Positions 1 through 8,751 of a DNA stretch of 14,069 bases are shown here, one piece after another. The notes under the pieces are model-generated. The model was not told the DNA's origin. It saw only the letters and a program-made list of their open reading frames with translations, and ran no database searches. Origin of the DNA: an uncultured Pseudomonadota bacterium (GTDB lineage Bacteria > Pseudomonadota > Alphaproteobacteria > RF32 > CAG-239); assembly GCA_949295395.1 (NCBI GenBank), contig CASFLB010000022.1, positions 1-14,069 of the forward strand. The letters are read 5' to 3'. Positions within the stretch are counted from its first letter, which is position 1, and each line of letters begins with the position of its first letter. A program made the translations under genes and the position numbers.

Positions 1-3000
1 TAAACGGATCCCATTCAGCAACCTTTTGCCCTTTCTTAACCTTAGCACCTTCAGCCACCAAAATCTTGTTACCATAAGGAACATGGTGACGAGATTTTTC
101 ACGATCATTAGCATCAACAATCACGATTTCACAGTTACGAGACAAGACGATACCATGACCATCGCGGTTAATAACGATATGAGCGTTATCAAGTTTCAAC
201 GTACCGGCAAACGGAACTTCAACCGAAGACTGTTCAGCAGACTTAGATGCCGCACCACCGATGTGGAAGGTTCTCATGGTCAACTGAGTACCAGGTTCAC
301 CGATTGATTGAGCGGCAATAACACCGACAGCTTCACCAATGGTAACCGGCGTACCACGAGCCAAGTCACGACCATAACAAGCGGCACAAACACCATGTTC
401 AGCTTCACAAGTCAAGACAGAACGAATTTTAACTTGTTCAACACCGGCAGCTTCAACAACTTCAACATCGTTTTCATCAATCAGTTTACCTTTCTTGATT
501 AAAACTTCGCCGGTTTCGGGATGAACAATATCTTCTTGAATGGTACGACCAAGAATACGTTCACCGATTGAAACGATAACATTACCGCCATCAACAACCG
601 GACGAACAATAATGCCTCTTTCAGTACCGCAGTTGCTTTCGGTAACAACCACATCTTGAGCCACATCAACCAAACGACGGGTCAAGTAACCGGAGTTAGC
701 TGTTTTCAAAGCCGTATCGGCCAAACCTTTACGAGCACCGTGGGTAGAGTTAAAGTACTCTAACACCGTCAAACCTTCTTTAAAGTTTGAAATAATCGGT
801 TGTTCAATAATTTCACCATTCGGCTTAGACATCAAACCACGCATACCGGCAACTTGGCGCATTTGAGCGGCAGAACCACGCGCACCGGAGTGAGCCATCA
901 TGTAAACAGAGTTGATATAGCCATGTTCGGTTTTTGAAATATTCTTCATCATTTCATCGGCAACTTTATCCGTGCAGGCTGCCCAAATATCAACGACTTT
1001 GTTATATTTCTCACCTTTGGTGATTAAACCGTTTTGATACTGTTGTTCAAACTCTTTAACCTGAGCCTCAGTTTCAGCAACGAGTTGTTTTTTAGCTTCA
1101 GGAACGATAAGATCGTCTTTACCAAACGAGATACCGGCCTTACAAGCATTTGTGAAACCAAGAGTCATGATTTTATCAACGAATAAGCAGGTTTCTTTCT
1201 GACCACAGTGACGATAAACCGTATCAATGATTTCACCGATTTCTTTCTTCTTAACCAAACGGTTAACTAAAGAGAACGGAACATTTTTATGTTTCGGCAA
1301 CGTCTGAGAAACGATAATACGTCCCGGAGTGGTATCAACCAAACCATATTTAACTTCGCCGTCATCAGAAACATATTCCATACGGCATTTAATCTTGGCG
1401 TGCAAATCAACGGTCTTAGCAAACAAAGCCATTTCGACTTCATCAAAGTTAGCAAAGACAGAGCCTTCACCAATCATACCATCAGCTTCATAAGTCAGAT
1501 AATAAATACCCAATACCATATCTTGAGACGGCACGATAATTGGTTTACCAGAAGCCGGAGACAAAATATTGTTGGTAGACATCATCAAGACGCGAGCTTC
1601 GAGTTGAGCCTCAACCGACAACGGAACGTGAACAGCCATTTGGTCACCATCGAAGTCGGCGTTAAACGCGGTACAAACGAGCGGGTGCAAGTGAATAGCT
1701 TTTCCTTCAACCAAAACCGGTTCAAAAGCTTGAATACCCAAGCGGTGTAACGTCGGCGCACGGTTTAACATAACCGGATGCTCACGAATAACTTCTTCCA
1801 AGATATCCCAAACTTCCGGACGCTCTTTTTCGACCATACGTTTTGCAGCCTTAATGGTTGTTGCATGACCATAGAGTTCAAGTTTTGCATAAACAAACGG
1901 CTTAAACAATTCCAAAGCCATCTTCTTCGGCAAACCGCACTGGTGCAACTTCAGTTCCGGACCAACGGTAATAACCGAACGACCGGAGTAGTCAACACGC
2001 TTACCGAGCAAGTTCTGACGGAAACGACCTTGTTTACCTTTGAGCATATCAGACAAAGACTTCAATGGACGTTTGTTTGTGCCGGTAATAGCACGGGCAC
2101 GACGACCATTATCAAACAACGCATCAACAGCTTCTTGAAGCATACGTTTTTCATTGCGGATAATAATATCCGGAGCATGCAATTCCATCAAGCGTTTCAA
2201 ACGATTGTTACGGTTGATAACACGACGGTATAAGTCGTTCAAGTCAGAGGTAGCAAAACGACCACCATCCAACGGAACGAGCGGACGCAACTCAGGCGGA
2301 ATAACCGGCAGAACGGTCAAAATCATCCATTCCGGCTTGGTGTTTGAATTAATAAAGTTTTCAATTAATTTCAAACGCTTAACTAACTTTTTGCGTTTAG
2401 CTTCTGAAGCATTATCTTTAAGCTCGGCACGAATAGCGGCACGTTCAGCCTCAAGGTCGATACCGGCCAAAATTTCACGAATAGCTTCAGCACCGATACC
2501 GGCACGGAATGAATCCTCACCATACTCATCAATAGCTTCTTGATACTGTTCTTCAGTCAAGAGTTCATTGATGGAAAGAGGCGTCAAACCTGGCTCAATA
2601 ACAATATAGCTTTCGAAATAAAGCACACGTTCCAAAGCCTTCATCGGAATGTCGGTCAAAACGGAAATACGGCTCGGCAAAGATTTCAAGAACCAAATAT
2701 GAGCCACCGGCGCAGCCAGTTCAATATGTCCCATTCTTTCACGACGAACCTTAGACAAGGTGACTTCGACGCCGCACTTTTCGCAGACGATACCGCGATA
2801 TTTCATACGTTTATATTTTCCGCACAAGCATTCATAGTCTTTAACAGGACCAAAAATACGGGCGCAGAACAAACCATCGCGTTCCGGTTTAAAAGTACGA
2901 TAGTTAATGGTTTCAGGCTTTTTAACCTCACCATACGACCACGAACGAATTTGTTCCGGCGAAGCGATTGAGATTTTGATTTTGTCAAAAGATTCCTCAC

Positions 3001-3040
3001 CGGAAACTTGCTGACCAAAATACTTCATAATATCATTCAT
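1..3040 (-). CDS. rpoC: DNA-directed RNA polymerase subunit beta' (RpoC), N-terminal 1013 codons, cut by window edge
   Basis: RpoC forms the clamp and half of the active centre of core RNA polymerase. The reading frame is open from ATG 3040 to the left edge, so about the last quarter of a typical protein is missing. Visible motifs: N-terminal zinc site C71/C73/C86/C89; the bridge to the lid and rudder through LGKRVDYSGRSVI; catalytic NADFDGDQ with Mg-binding D462, D464 and D466; the second zinc site C804/C878/C885/C888; and MRTFHIGGAA of the trigger-loop region. Spacing matches E. coli RpoC with an offset of about 2 or 10 residues. The start MNDIMKYFGQ is preceded by AGGAG (3051-3055) at a 10-nt spacing. 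It lies 20 bp after the rpoB stop, so both are co-transcribed. No frameshift is seen. Confidence 0.98.
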   Translation of the reverse strand, partial: MNDIMKYFGQQVSGEESFDKIKISIASPEQIRSWSYGEVKKPETINYRTFKPERDGLFCARIFGPVKDYECLCGKYKRMKYRGIVCEKCGVEVTLSKVRRERMGHIELAAPVAHIWFLKSLPSRISVLTDIPMKALERVLYFESYIVIEPGLTPLSINELLTEEQYQEAIDEYGEDSFRAGIGAEAIREILAGIDLEAERAAIRAELKDNASEAKRKKLVKRLKLIENFINSNTKPEWMILTVLPVIPPELRPLVPLDGGRFATSDLNDLYRRVINRNNRLKRLMELHAPDIIIRNEKRMLQEAVDALFDNGRRARAITGTNKRPLKSLSDMLKGKQGRFRQNLLGKRVDYSGRSVITVGPELKLHQCGLPKKMALELFKPFVYAKLELYGHATTIKAAKRMVEKERPEVWDILEEVIREHPVMLNRAPTLHRLGIQAFEPVLVEGKAIHLHPLVCTAFNADFDGDQMAVHVPLSVEAQLEARVLMMSTNNILSPASGKPIIVPSQDMVLGIYYLTYEADGMIGEGSVFANFDEVEMALFAKTVDLHAKIKCRMEYVSDDGEVKYGLVDTTPGRIIVSQTLPKHKNVPFSLVNRLVKKKEIGEIIDTVYRHCGQKETCLFVDKIMTLGFTNACKAGISFGKDDLIVPEAKKQLVAETEAQVKEFEQQYQNGLITKGEKYNKVVDIWAACTDKVADEMMKNISKTEHGYINSVYMMAHSGARGSAAQMRQVAGMRGLMSKPNGEIIEQPIISNFKEGLTVLEYFNSTHGARKGLADTALKTANSGYLTRRLVDVAQDVVVTESNCGTERGIIVRPVVDGGNVIVSIGERILGRTIQEDIVHPETGEVLIKKGKLIDENDVEVVEAAGVEQVKIRSVLTCEAEHGVCAACYGRDLARGTPVTIGEAVGVIAAQSIGEPGTQLTMRTFHIGGAASKSAEQSSVEVPFAGTLKLDNAHIVINRDGHGIVLSRNCEIVIVDANDREKSRHHVPYGNKILVAEGAKVKKGQKVAEWDPF

Positions 3041-3060
3041 ATTAACTAAACTCCTATGCC

Positions 3061-6000
3061 TTAAACTTCTTCGTTCAACATTTCAACATTAAGACACAAA
3101 GACTTAATTTCTTTGACCAAAACGTTGAAGGATTCAGGAACACCGGCTTCAAAACTGTCTTCGCCGCGAACAATGGCTTCATAAACCTTTGTACGACCGC
3201 TGACATCATCAGACTTAACGGTCAGCATTTCCTGCAAGGTATAAGCTGCACCATAAGCCTGCAAAGCCCAAACTTCCATTTCACCGAAACGTTGACCACC
3301 GAACTGAGCCTTACCACCCAAAGGTTGTTGAGTAACCAAAGAGTACGGACCAACAGAACGAGCGTGCATTTTTTCATCAACAATGTGGTGAAGTTTAATC
3401 ATATAGATAATACCAACAGTAACCTTACGGTCAAACTTCTCACCGGTACGACCATCATAAAGATCAATCTGACCAGAAGTCGGTAAACCAGCCTTTTCCA
3501 ACATCATATTGATATCGGCATTAGAAGCACCATCGAATACCGGCGTCGCTGTCGGAACACCATTTTTCAAGTTCGAAATCATTTCGAGCTTTTCCGGTTC
3601 GCTCAAAGGAACGATATCACGGTTATATTGCTTTTCACCATAGATATCTTTGAGTTTCGCATTGAGTTCATCAATGGTCTTTTCACCGCGTTTATACTGC
3701 TCGCACATTTCGTTGAGTTGTTTACCCAATTCTTTAGCGGCCCAACCGAGGTGAGTTTCCAAAATTTGACCGACGTTCATACGAGAAGGCACACCCAGCG
3801 GGTTCAACACGATATCAACCGGCGTACCATCTTCCATATAAGGCATATCTTCAAGCGGCAAAACGCGAGAAATTGTACCTTTGTTACCGTGACGTCCGGC
3901 GATTTTATCACCAGATTGAATCTTACGTTTGGTTGCAATAAAGACCTTAACCATCTTCAAGACACCCGGCAACAAATCATCACCGCGTTGAACTTTTTCA
4001 ACTTTGTCTTCAAAATGTTTCTGAACTTTTTCCAAACGAGCATCATAGGCGTTAAGGAATTCCTCAACTTTTGCCATAACGTCTTCGTCTTTAACCACGA
4101 TTTTGCGCCATTGAGCTGACGGAACAGCAGCCAAAACCTCTTCCGAGATAACGGCATTTTTAGCAATACCCTTCGGAGCATCAACCACTTTCTGTCCCAT
4201 AAGCATAGACTTCAAGCGAGCTTCACAGCTGCGACGAATAATAGCGATTTCATCTTCGCGGTCTTTAATCAACTGAGAAATTTCAGCCTGTTCGATTGAA
4301 AGGGCGCGTTCATCTTTCTCAACACCACGGCGAGAGAAAACGTGAACATCAACGACAATACCTTCAATACCCGGCTGAACACGCAACGATGTATCACGAA
4401 CATCAGAAGCTTTTTCACCAAAGATAGCGCGCAAAAGTTTTTCTTCAGGCGTAACCGGAGATTCACCTTTCGGCGTAACCTTACCGACCAAAATATCACC
4501 AGCCTTAACTTCAGCACCGATATAAACGATACCGGATTCATCAAGGTTGCGCAAAGCTTCTTCACCAACGTTCGGAATATCGCGGGTAATTTCTTCTTGA
4601 CCAAGCTTAGTATCGCGAGCCATAACCTCAAATTCTTCAATATGAAGAGAGGTCAAAACATCATCACGAGAAATCTGCTCAGACAACAAGATAGCATCTT
4701 CGTAGTTCAAACCATTCCACGGCATGAAAGCAACCAATAAGTTGCGACCCAAAGCCAACTCACCCATATTGGTGCAAGGACCATCGGCAATAATATCACC
4801 GGCATGAATTTCGTCCCCGACCTTAACCAACGGAACTTGGTTAATGCAGGTATTTTGGTTTGAACGACGGAATTTTTGAAGCTTGTAGATTTCAACACCG
4901 GCACCGGCCACATCACCGCTCAAAGAACGAACAACGATACGGTTAGCGTCAACAGCATCAACCACGCCGTCATATTTAGCAACCACAGTTGCACCGGAAT
5001 CCTGAGCGACCTTAGCTTCCATACCGGTACCAACCAACGGAGCTTCCGAACGAAGCAAAGGCACACCTTGGCGTTGCATGTTTGCACCCATCAACGCGCG
5101 GTTCGCGTCATCATTTTCCAAGAACGGAATAAGAGCGGTAGCAACAGATACCAACTGTTGCGGAGAAACGTCGATGAAGTTAATTTCACTCGGATGAGCA
5201 AACTCAAATTCACCGGCTTTACGACAAGCGATCAAATCATTTTCAAAATGACCGTCTTCTTTAACCGCAGCATTAGCTTCAGCGATGATATATTTACCTT
5301 CTTCATCAGCAGAAAGGTAAACAACTTCTTTGGTAACCACACCGTCAACAACTTTACGATACGGACATTCAATAAAGCCGTATTTGTTAATGCGGGCATA
5401 AGTAGACAAAGAGTTAATCAAACCGATGTTCGGACCTTCCGGAGTTTCAATTGGGCAGATACGACCATAGTGTGTCGGATGCACGTCGCGGACTTCAAAT
5501 CCGGCGCGATCACGAGACAAACCACCGGGACCCAAGGCCGAAAGACGACGCTTGTGCGTAATTTCGGACAACGGGTTGTTCTGATCCATAAATTGTGACA
5601 ACTGAGAAGAACCGAAGAATTCACGAATAACCGAAGCAATCGGCTTAGCGTTAACCAAATCCTGCGGCTTAACGTTGTTCAAAACTTCAGAAGACATTCT
5701 TTCGCGAATAGCTCTTTCCATACGGAGCAAGCCCATGCGATATTGGTTTTCCATCAACTCACCGACGGAACGGACACGACGATTACCCAAGTGGTCAATA
5801 TCGTCAACTTCGCCCTTACCGTCGCGCAGTTCAACCAAATGCTTAACAATGCGCAAGATATCATCTTTGCGAAGAACACGGAGTGTATCCGGAGCTTCGT
5901 CAAAAGAAATATCCAAAGCGGCATTCATCTTAACACGACCGACGGAAGACAAATCATAGCGTTCATTGTCAAAGAACAAAGAGCGGAACAACTGATCAGC

Positions 6001-7224
6001 GGTTTCATAGGTAGGCGGTTCGCCCGGACGCATAACACGATAGATATCAAGCAAAGCTTCTTCACGGCAGTGGTTTTTATCACTGACCAACGTGTTGCGA
6101 ATATAAGGTCCGACATTAACATCGTCGATATACAAAATCTTAATTTCGTTAACTTTTGCTGTTGTAATTTTGTTCAACAGTTCTTCGGTAATTTCATCAC
6201 CGGCATCGGCAATAACTTCACCGGTTTTCGGTAAAACGACCGGAGCGGCCAAGAATTTTCCGAGAACCTTTTCAGAAGGCATACGGAAATACTCAAGTCC
6301 GTTATCGACCAACTTTTGAGCCATACGCGGTGCAATTTTCTTACCGGCTTCAAGAACGACTTCACCGGTTTCGGCATTAACGAGGTCATACTCAAACTTA
6401 ATACCTTTCATGCGTTCTGGAATAAATTTAACTTTCCAGTTTTTCTTATCGGCAACAAAAGTATCAACATCATAGAAATAAGACAAAATTTCTTCTTTAT
6501 CCATACCTTTAACGTCGGCCGGATTAATTTTCTTGCCTTCTTTAGCGAGTTGAGCAATTTTCTCTTCCGTTTCTTTAGAATAGAGAGAATAAAGAATTGA
6601 TGTAACCGGCAACTTGCGGCGACGGTCGATACGAGCATAAACCAAATCTTTGGCATCAAATTCAAAATCAAGCCAAGACCCGCGATAAGGAATAACGCGA
6701 GCGGCAAACAAATATTTACCGGAAGAAACGGTTTTACCTTTATCATGATCAAAGAACACACCCGGAGAACGATGCATCTGAGAAACGACGACACGTTCGG
6801 TACCATTGAAAATAAATGTACCTTTTTCGGTCATGAGCGGAATATCGCCCATATAAACGTCTTGTTCTTTAATATCATGGATAGATTTAGCACCGGTAGC
6901 TTCATCAATATCCCAAACGACCAAACGCAGAGTAGCCTTAACCGGAGCAGCATAGGTCATATCGCGTTTAAGACATTCTTCGACATCATACTTTGGCTCT
7001 TCGAGTTCGTATTTAACAAATTCGAGTTCACCGCTGCCGGAAAAATCTTTGATTGGGAAAATTGATTTGAACACTTCATCAAGACCGAACTCAGAGTTTT
7101 GTCCGTTAATGAAGCTATTATAAGAACCGGTCTGAACTTCAATTAAGCTTGGCATTTCGGAAACGGAGTCGATTTTACCAAAGCTTCTTCTTACACGTCT
7201 TTTGCTCGTATAAGATTCCTTCAT
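3061..7224 (-). CDS. rpoB: DNA-directed RNA polymerase subunit beta (RpoB), complete
   Basis: RpoB is the second large catalytic subunit of RNA polymerase. At 1387 aa it has the length usual in Alphaproteobacteria. The N-terminus has the conserved RRSFGKI...SLIEVQTGSYNSF. The rifampicin pocket is intact and wild-type in appearance: FMDQNNPLSEITHKRRLSALGPGGLSR-type sequence with D547, H557 and S562 equivalent to E. coli D516, H526 and S531. The active-centre lysines are K1107 and K1115 in GDKIAGRHGNKG. The C-terminal part shows GGKAQFGGQRFGEMEVWAL, which contacts beta'. Start ATG 7224 follows a purine-rich GGATGAAGG stretch. The gene is first in its operon with its own promoter, and no rplL lies upstream, which is unusual. 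Confidence 0.99.
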   Translation of the reverse strand: MKESYTSKRRVRRSFGKIDSVSEMPSLIEVQTGSYNSFINGQNSEFGLDEVFKSIFPIKDFSGSGELEFVKYELEEPKYDVEECLKRDMTYAAPVKATLRLVVWDIDEATGAKSIHDIKEQDVYMGDIPLMTEKGTFIFNGTERVVVSQMHRSPGVFFDHDKGKTVSSGKYLFAARVIPYRGSWLDFEFDAKDLVYARIDRRRKLPVTSILYSLYSKETEEKIAQLAKEGKKINPADVKGMDKEEILSYFYDVDTFVADKKNWKVKFIPERMKGIKFEYDLVNAETGEVVLEAGKKIAPRMAQKLVDNGLEYFRMPSEKVLGKFLAAPVVLPKTGEVIADAGDEITEELLNKITTAKVNEIKILYIDDVNVGPYIRNTLVSDKNHCREEALLDIYRVMRPGEPPTYETADQLFRSLFFDNERYDLSSVGRVKMNAALDISFDEAPDTLRVLRKDDILRIVKHLVELRDGKGEVDDIDHLGNRRVRSVGELMENQYRMGLLRMERAIRERMSSEVLNNVKPQDLVNAKPIASVIREFFGSSQLSQFMDQNNPLSEITHKRRLSALGPGGLSRDRAGFEVRDVHPTHYGRICPIETPEGPNIGLINSLSTYARINKYGFIECPYRKVVDGVVTKEVVYLSADEEGKYIIAEANAAVKEDGHFENDLIACRKAGEFEFAHPSEINFIDVSPQQLVSVATALIPFLENDDANRALMGANMQRQGVPLLRSEAPLVGTGMEAKVAQDSGATVVAKYDGVVDAVDANRIVVRSLSGDVAGAGVEIYKLQKFRRSNQNTCINQVPLVKVGDEIHAGDIIADGPCTNMGELALGRNLLVAFMPWNGLNYEDAILLSEQISRDDVLTSLHIEEFEVMARDTKLGQEEITRDIPNVGEEALRNLDESGIVYIGAEVKAGDILVGKVTPKGESPVTPEEKLLRAIFGEKASDVRDTSLRVQPGIEGIVVDVHVFSRRGVEKDERALSIEQAEISQLIKDREDEIAIIRRSCEARLKSMLMGQKVVDAPKGIAKNAVISEEVLAAVPSAQWRKIVVKDEDVMAKVEEFLNAYDARLEKVQKHFEDKVEKVQRGDDLLPGVLKMVKVFIATKRKIQSGDKIAGRHGNKGTISRVLPLEDMPYMEDGTPVDIVLNPLGVPSRMNVGQILETHLGWAAKELGKQLNEMCEQYKRGEKTIDELNAKLKDIYGEKQYNRDIVPLSEPEKLEMISNLKNGVPTATPVFDGASNADINMMLEKAGLPTSGQIDLYDGRTGEKFDRKVTVGIIYMIKLHHIVDEKMHARSVGPYSLVTQQPLGGKAQFGGQRFGEMEVWALQAYGAAYTLQEMLTVKSDDVSGRTKVYEAIVRGEDSFEAGVPESFNVLVKEIKSLCLNVEMLNEEV

Positions 7225-7397
7225 AAGCCTTCATCCTTTATAAGTTAAAAATCCGCGGCAATCCACACGGAGCCAAGCCCCGAACCCGCCGTAGAATGTT
7301 GAAAAAACGAAATTTATTCACAGAACCGCGCCACACCACTGACCTATAAAGAAAACCTCTTGACGCAGATTCGCAAAATAATACAAAACAAAAAGTC
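7225..7397 (-). promoter_or_regulatory. rpoB 5' leader with GC-rich hairpin
   Basis: If transcription starts from the promoter at 7403-7431, rpoB carries a leader of about 170 nt. It contains a GC-rich patch in an otherwise AT-rich gap: CGGGGC, loop TTG, GCTCCG (7268-7282, one G-U pair), flanked by a possible outer 4-bp stem (7256-7259 with 7288-7291). The patch ends about 30 nt before the start codon and is not followed by a U-tract, so it is not a simple terminator. A role in autogenous control of RNA polymerase synthesis is possible but is inference. Confidence 0.4.
7353..7364 (+). repeat. 12-bp direct repeat AAACCTCTTGAC, copy 1
   Basis: Identical to 7518-7529. In copy 2 the last bases form the -35 box of the gene at 7597. 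This copy has no equally good -10 at the right distance (TACAAA after 16 nt), so it may be a decayed or weak second promoter. Confidence 0.6.
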
Positions 7398-7402
7398 GTA
7401 CT

Positions 7403-7431
7403 CTTATACAACCGCGAGTCTAAAATGGCAA
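7403..7431 (-). promoter_or_regulatory. Promoter for rpoBC
   Basis: On the minus strand TTGCCA (7426-7431) is followed after 17 nt by TATAAG (7403-7408). Each box matches the sigma70 consensus at five of six positions with optimal spacing. It is the best promoter facing rpoB in the gap and places the start of transcription near 7396. Confidence 0.65.
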
Positions 7432-7517
7432 GTATTTTTTACAAATTGAGTCAAGTTTTTTTAATTTTATCCCAAGGAAAGAGTCTAACTTCTTTTAAAA
7501 CCGCTTACTTTTTGCTC

Positions 7518-7529
7518 AAACCTCTTGAC
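7518..7529 (+). repeat. 12-bp direct repeat AAACCTCTTGAC, copy 2
   Basis: Identical to 7353-7364; overlaps the -35 box of the promoter for the membrane-protein gene at 7597. Confidence 0.6.
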
Positions 7530-7553
7530 AAAATTTTCGTCTTATACTATAAA
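7525..7553 (+). promoter_or_regulatory. Promoter for the membrane-protein gene at 7597
   Basis: Perfect TTGACA (7525-7530), 17-nt spacer, then TATAAA (7548-7553). It predicts a short leader of about 37 nt that is AT-rich and contains no Shine-Dalgarno sequence. Confidence 0.75.
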
Positions 7554-7596
7554 ACAATCAATTCACATATTATTAACTTAAAAAATTTATACAATT

Positions 7597-8058
7597 ATGG
7601 TTTACACTATTATCGGCACAATCTGTGCGCTTGTCCTGGGCAAAATTGCTTACGACACCGAAAAAAATCAAGACACAACAGCCTTGCAATTAATAGTTCT
7701 CCCTCTTCTGCTTCTTGCAATAGGCATCACCGGCGGAGTGAGTGGTCTAAACGCGCAAGTAAATTGGTCGGATTGGATAAAATTCTTCTGTGGCGCGTTC
7801 GGTATGTTCATGCCGGTCTACGCCGTTTATGCTTTGATTAAAGCTAAAGACAAAAAAGAGCACGTCAAAGGAACAATCTTAATCCTTATGCTCTTTATTG
7901 CCATCTGCATTGGCATTTATATGCTCGGATATTGTGGCTTCTCCGGCTTGCTTTACGCTTTTGCCGGCCTCACCATTCTCGGCATTGCCATTGTTATCGA
8001 AATCATCGGAACTTTTGGCATTTTGCTTGGCACTCTCTTTCAAAAAAGTCGTGGTTAA
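7597..8058 (+). CDS. Small multi-pass membrane protein, function unknown
   Basis: A 153-aa hydrophobic protein. Membrane segments can be read at about residues 2-19, 30-50, 61-82 and 92-112, plus one long or two short segments at 115-148. A basic loop (AKDKKEHVKG) lies at 83-92. The C-terminal half is rich in Gly, Ile and Leu. I do not recognise the family. It is transcribed away from rpoB from a near-consensus promoter. The start ATG 7597 is the first one after the promoter and has no Shine-Dalgarno; the upstream ATTATTAACTT leader resembles those of other genes in this window. The gene is single, with a terminator overlapping its stop codon. Confidence 0.8.
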   Translation: MVYTIIGTICALVLGKIAYDTEKNQDTTALQLIVLPLLLLAIGITGGVSGLNAQVNWSDWIKFFCGAFGMFMPVYAVYALIKAKDKKEHVKGTILILMLFIAICIGIYMLGYCGFSGLLYAFAGLTILGIAIVIEIIGTFGILLGTLFQKSRG

Positions 8059-8074
8059 CCCCACGGCTTTTTTT
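8042..8074 (+). terminator. Intrinsic terminator overlapping the end of the membrane-protein gene
   Basis: Stem GTCGTGG/CCACGGC (8048-8054 with 8061-8067, one U-G pair) with loop TTAACC, flanked by A6 and T7 tracts that extend the stem. The TAA stop (8056-8058) lies in the loop, so the last sense codons form the 5' arm. Confidence 0.85.
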
Positions 8075-8090
8075 GCTTTTTTAAAACAAC

Positions 8091-8118
8091 TTGACAAAAA
8101 ATTGGACTCTGCTATAAC
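8091..8118 (+). promoter_or_regulatory. Promoter for the gene at 8164
   Basis: TTGACA (8091-8096), 16-nt spacer, TATAAC (8113-8118). It begins 17 nt after the T-tract of the preceding terminator, so the gene at 8164 is a separate transcription unit. The leader (about 39 nt) has no Shine-Dalgarno. Confidence 0.7.
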
Positions 8119-8163
8119 AAAAGAAGTTTTTTATTATTATTAACTTTTTTTAATCATACTATT

Positions 8164-8706
8164 ATGGATACAAAAGAACAGGCGCTTGCCGCCATTCAAG
8201 AAATTATGGAACAAAACGGGTTAAGCAAAGAAGATGTCCTTTCCGCATGGAACATGAACTCATCGGCCGCCAAAAAATTGGAATACGAAATTCTCTACGC
8301 AGACGGCACTCATTCATGGTTTCCACAAGTTGGCAAAATCCCGTGGGGCGTAATTATCTTCGGTTGTGCGATACAACTCAAAGAAACCCCTGACAAAATG
8401 AGCTATAACAAAGCGCAAAACTTTTGCTCTAAAGCACTCCTCAAGGGCAAAAAGTGTAACAGTGGCTCAAAGTTTTTTTGGAAAAAGATAATTAACCTTA
8501 GCACAGAAGAGTTGGCAAGCCTCAACGCCTTCATCATCTCAATCAATGGTCAGCCGCTCAAAGGTGACTACTGGACGACCGGAAAATGTCATGATTACGA
8601 TGCGTGGATTGCCTTCCTCTACAAAACACAACAGGGGCTTTCCAGCGCCAACCGCCATGGTAAAATAAAGGTTCGCCGAATTATCGAAATCGCCGAACTG
8701 GAATAA
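8164..8706 (+). CDS. DUF1566/Lcl-like domain protein, paralogue 1
   Basis: A 180-aa protein without signal peptide or membrane segment. An N-terminal helical part (residues 3-30) has NGLSKEDVLSAW, matching LGLSAEDVVRCFW in the protein encoded at 13187. ILYADGTHS (43-51) matches the FYYAED strand of the paralogues. YNKAQNFCSKAL (81-92) matches VEAAEYCSTYAL, and GDYWTT (134-139) matches RGYWTSSE. The ending DAWI...KVRRIIEI (146-176) follows the AW...K...VRPV.F pattern typical of DUF1566/Lcl C-terminal domains, which belong to C-type-lectin-like folds. The domain assignment comes from motif order, not a search. The role is unknown; such domains commonly bind ligands or surfaces. The gene is single, with its own promoter and terminator. 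Confidence 0.8.
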   Translation: MDTKEQALAAIQEIMEQNGLSKEDVLSAWNMNSSAAKKLEYEILYADGTHSWFPQVGKIPWGVIIFGCAIQLKETPDKMSYNKAQNFCSKALLKGKKCNSGSKFFWKKIINLSTEELASLNAFIISINGQPLKGDYWTTGKCHDYDAWIAFLYKTQQGLSSANRHGKIKVRRIIEIAELE

Positions 8707-8715
8707 GCCGCAAAC

Positions 8716-8750
8716 AAAAAAATCAGCTTCAATTAAGAGGCTGATTTTTT
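8716..8750. terminator. Bidirectional terminator between convergent genes
   Basis: Stem ATCAGCTTC/GAGGCTGAT (8722-8730 with 8737-8745, one T-G pair), loop AATTAA, with an A-tract before and a T-tract after. It can serve both the plus-strand gene at 8164 and the minus-strand gene ending at 8752. Confidence 0.85.
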
Positions 8751-8751
8751 A

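Noticed and set aside
4876..5598. 240-aa plus-strand reading frame and other long frames inside 1-7224
   Set aside because: Antisense or frame-shifted shadows of rpoB and rpoC with unlikely composition; the minus-strand genes are unambiguous.
5540..5600. Rifampicin-resistance changes in rpoB
   Set aside because: The residues equivalent to D516, H526 and S531 and the surrounding cluster are wild-type.
7225..7596. tRNA gene or rplL remnant in the rpoB upstream gap
   Set aside because: The GC-rich patch does not fold as a cloverleaf, and no frame shows ribosomal protein L7/L12 sequence.
7425..7841. 138-aa plus-strand frame upstream of and overlapping the membrane-protein gene
   Set aside because: It spans the promoter at 7525-7553 and overlaps the clear hydrophobic gene in another frame; no ribosome binding site.
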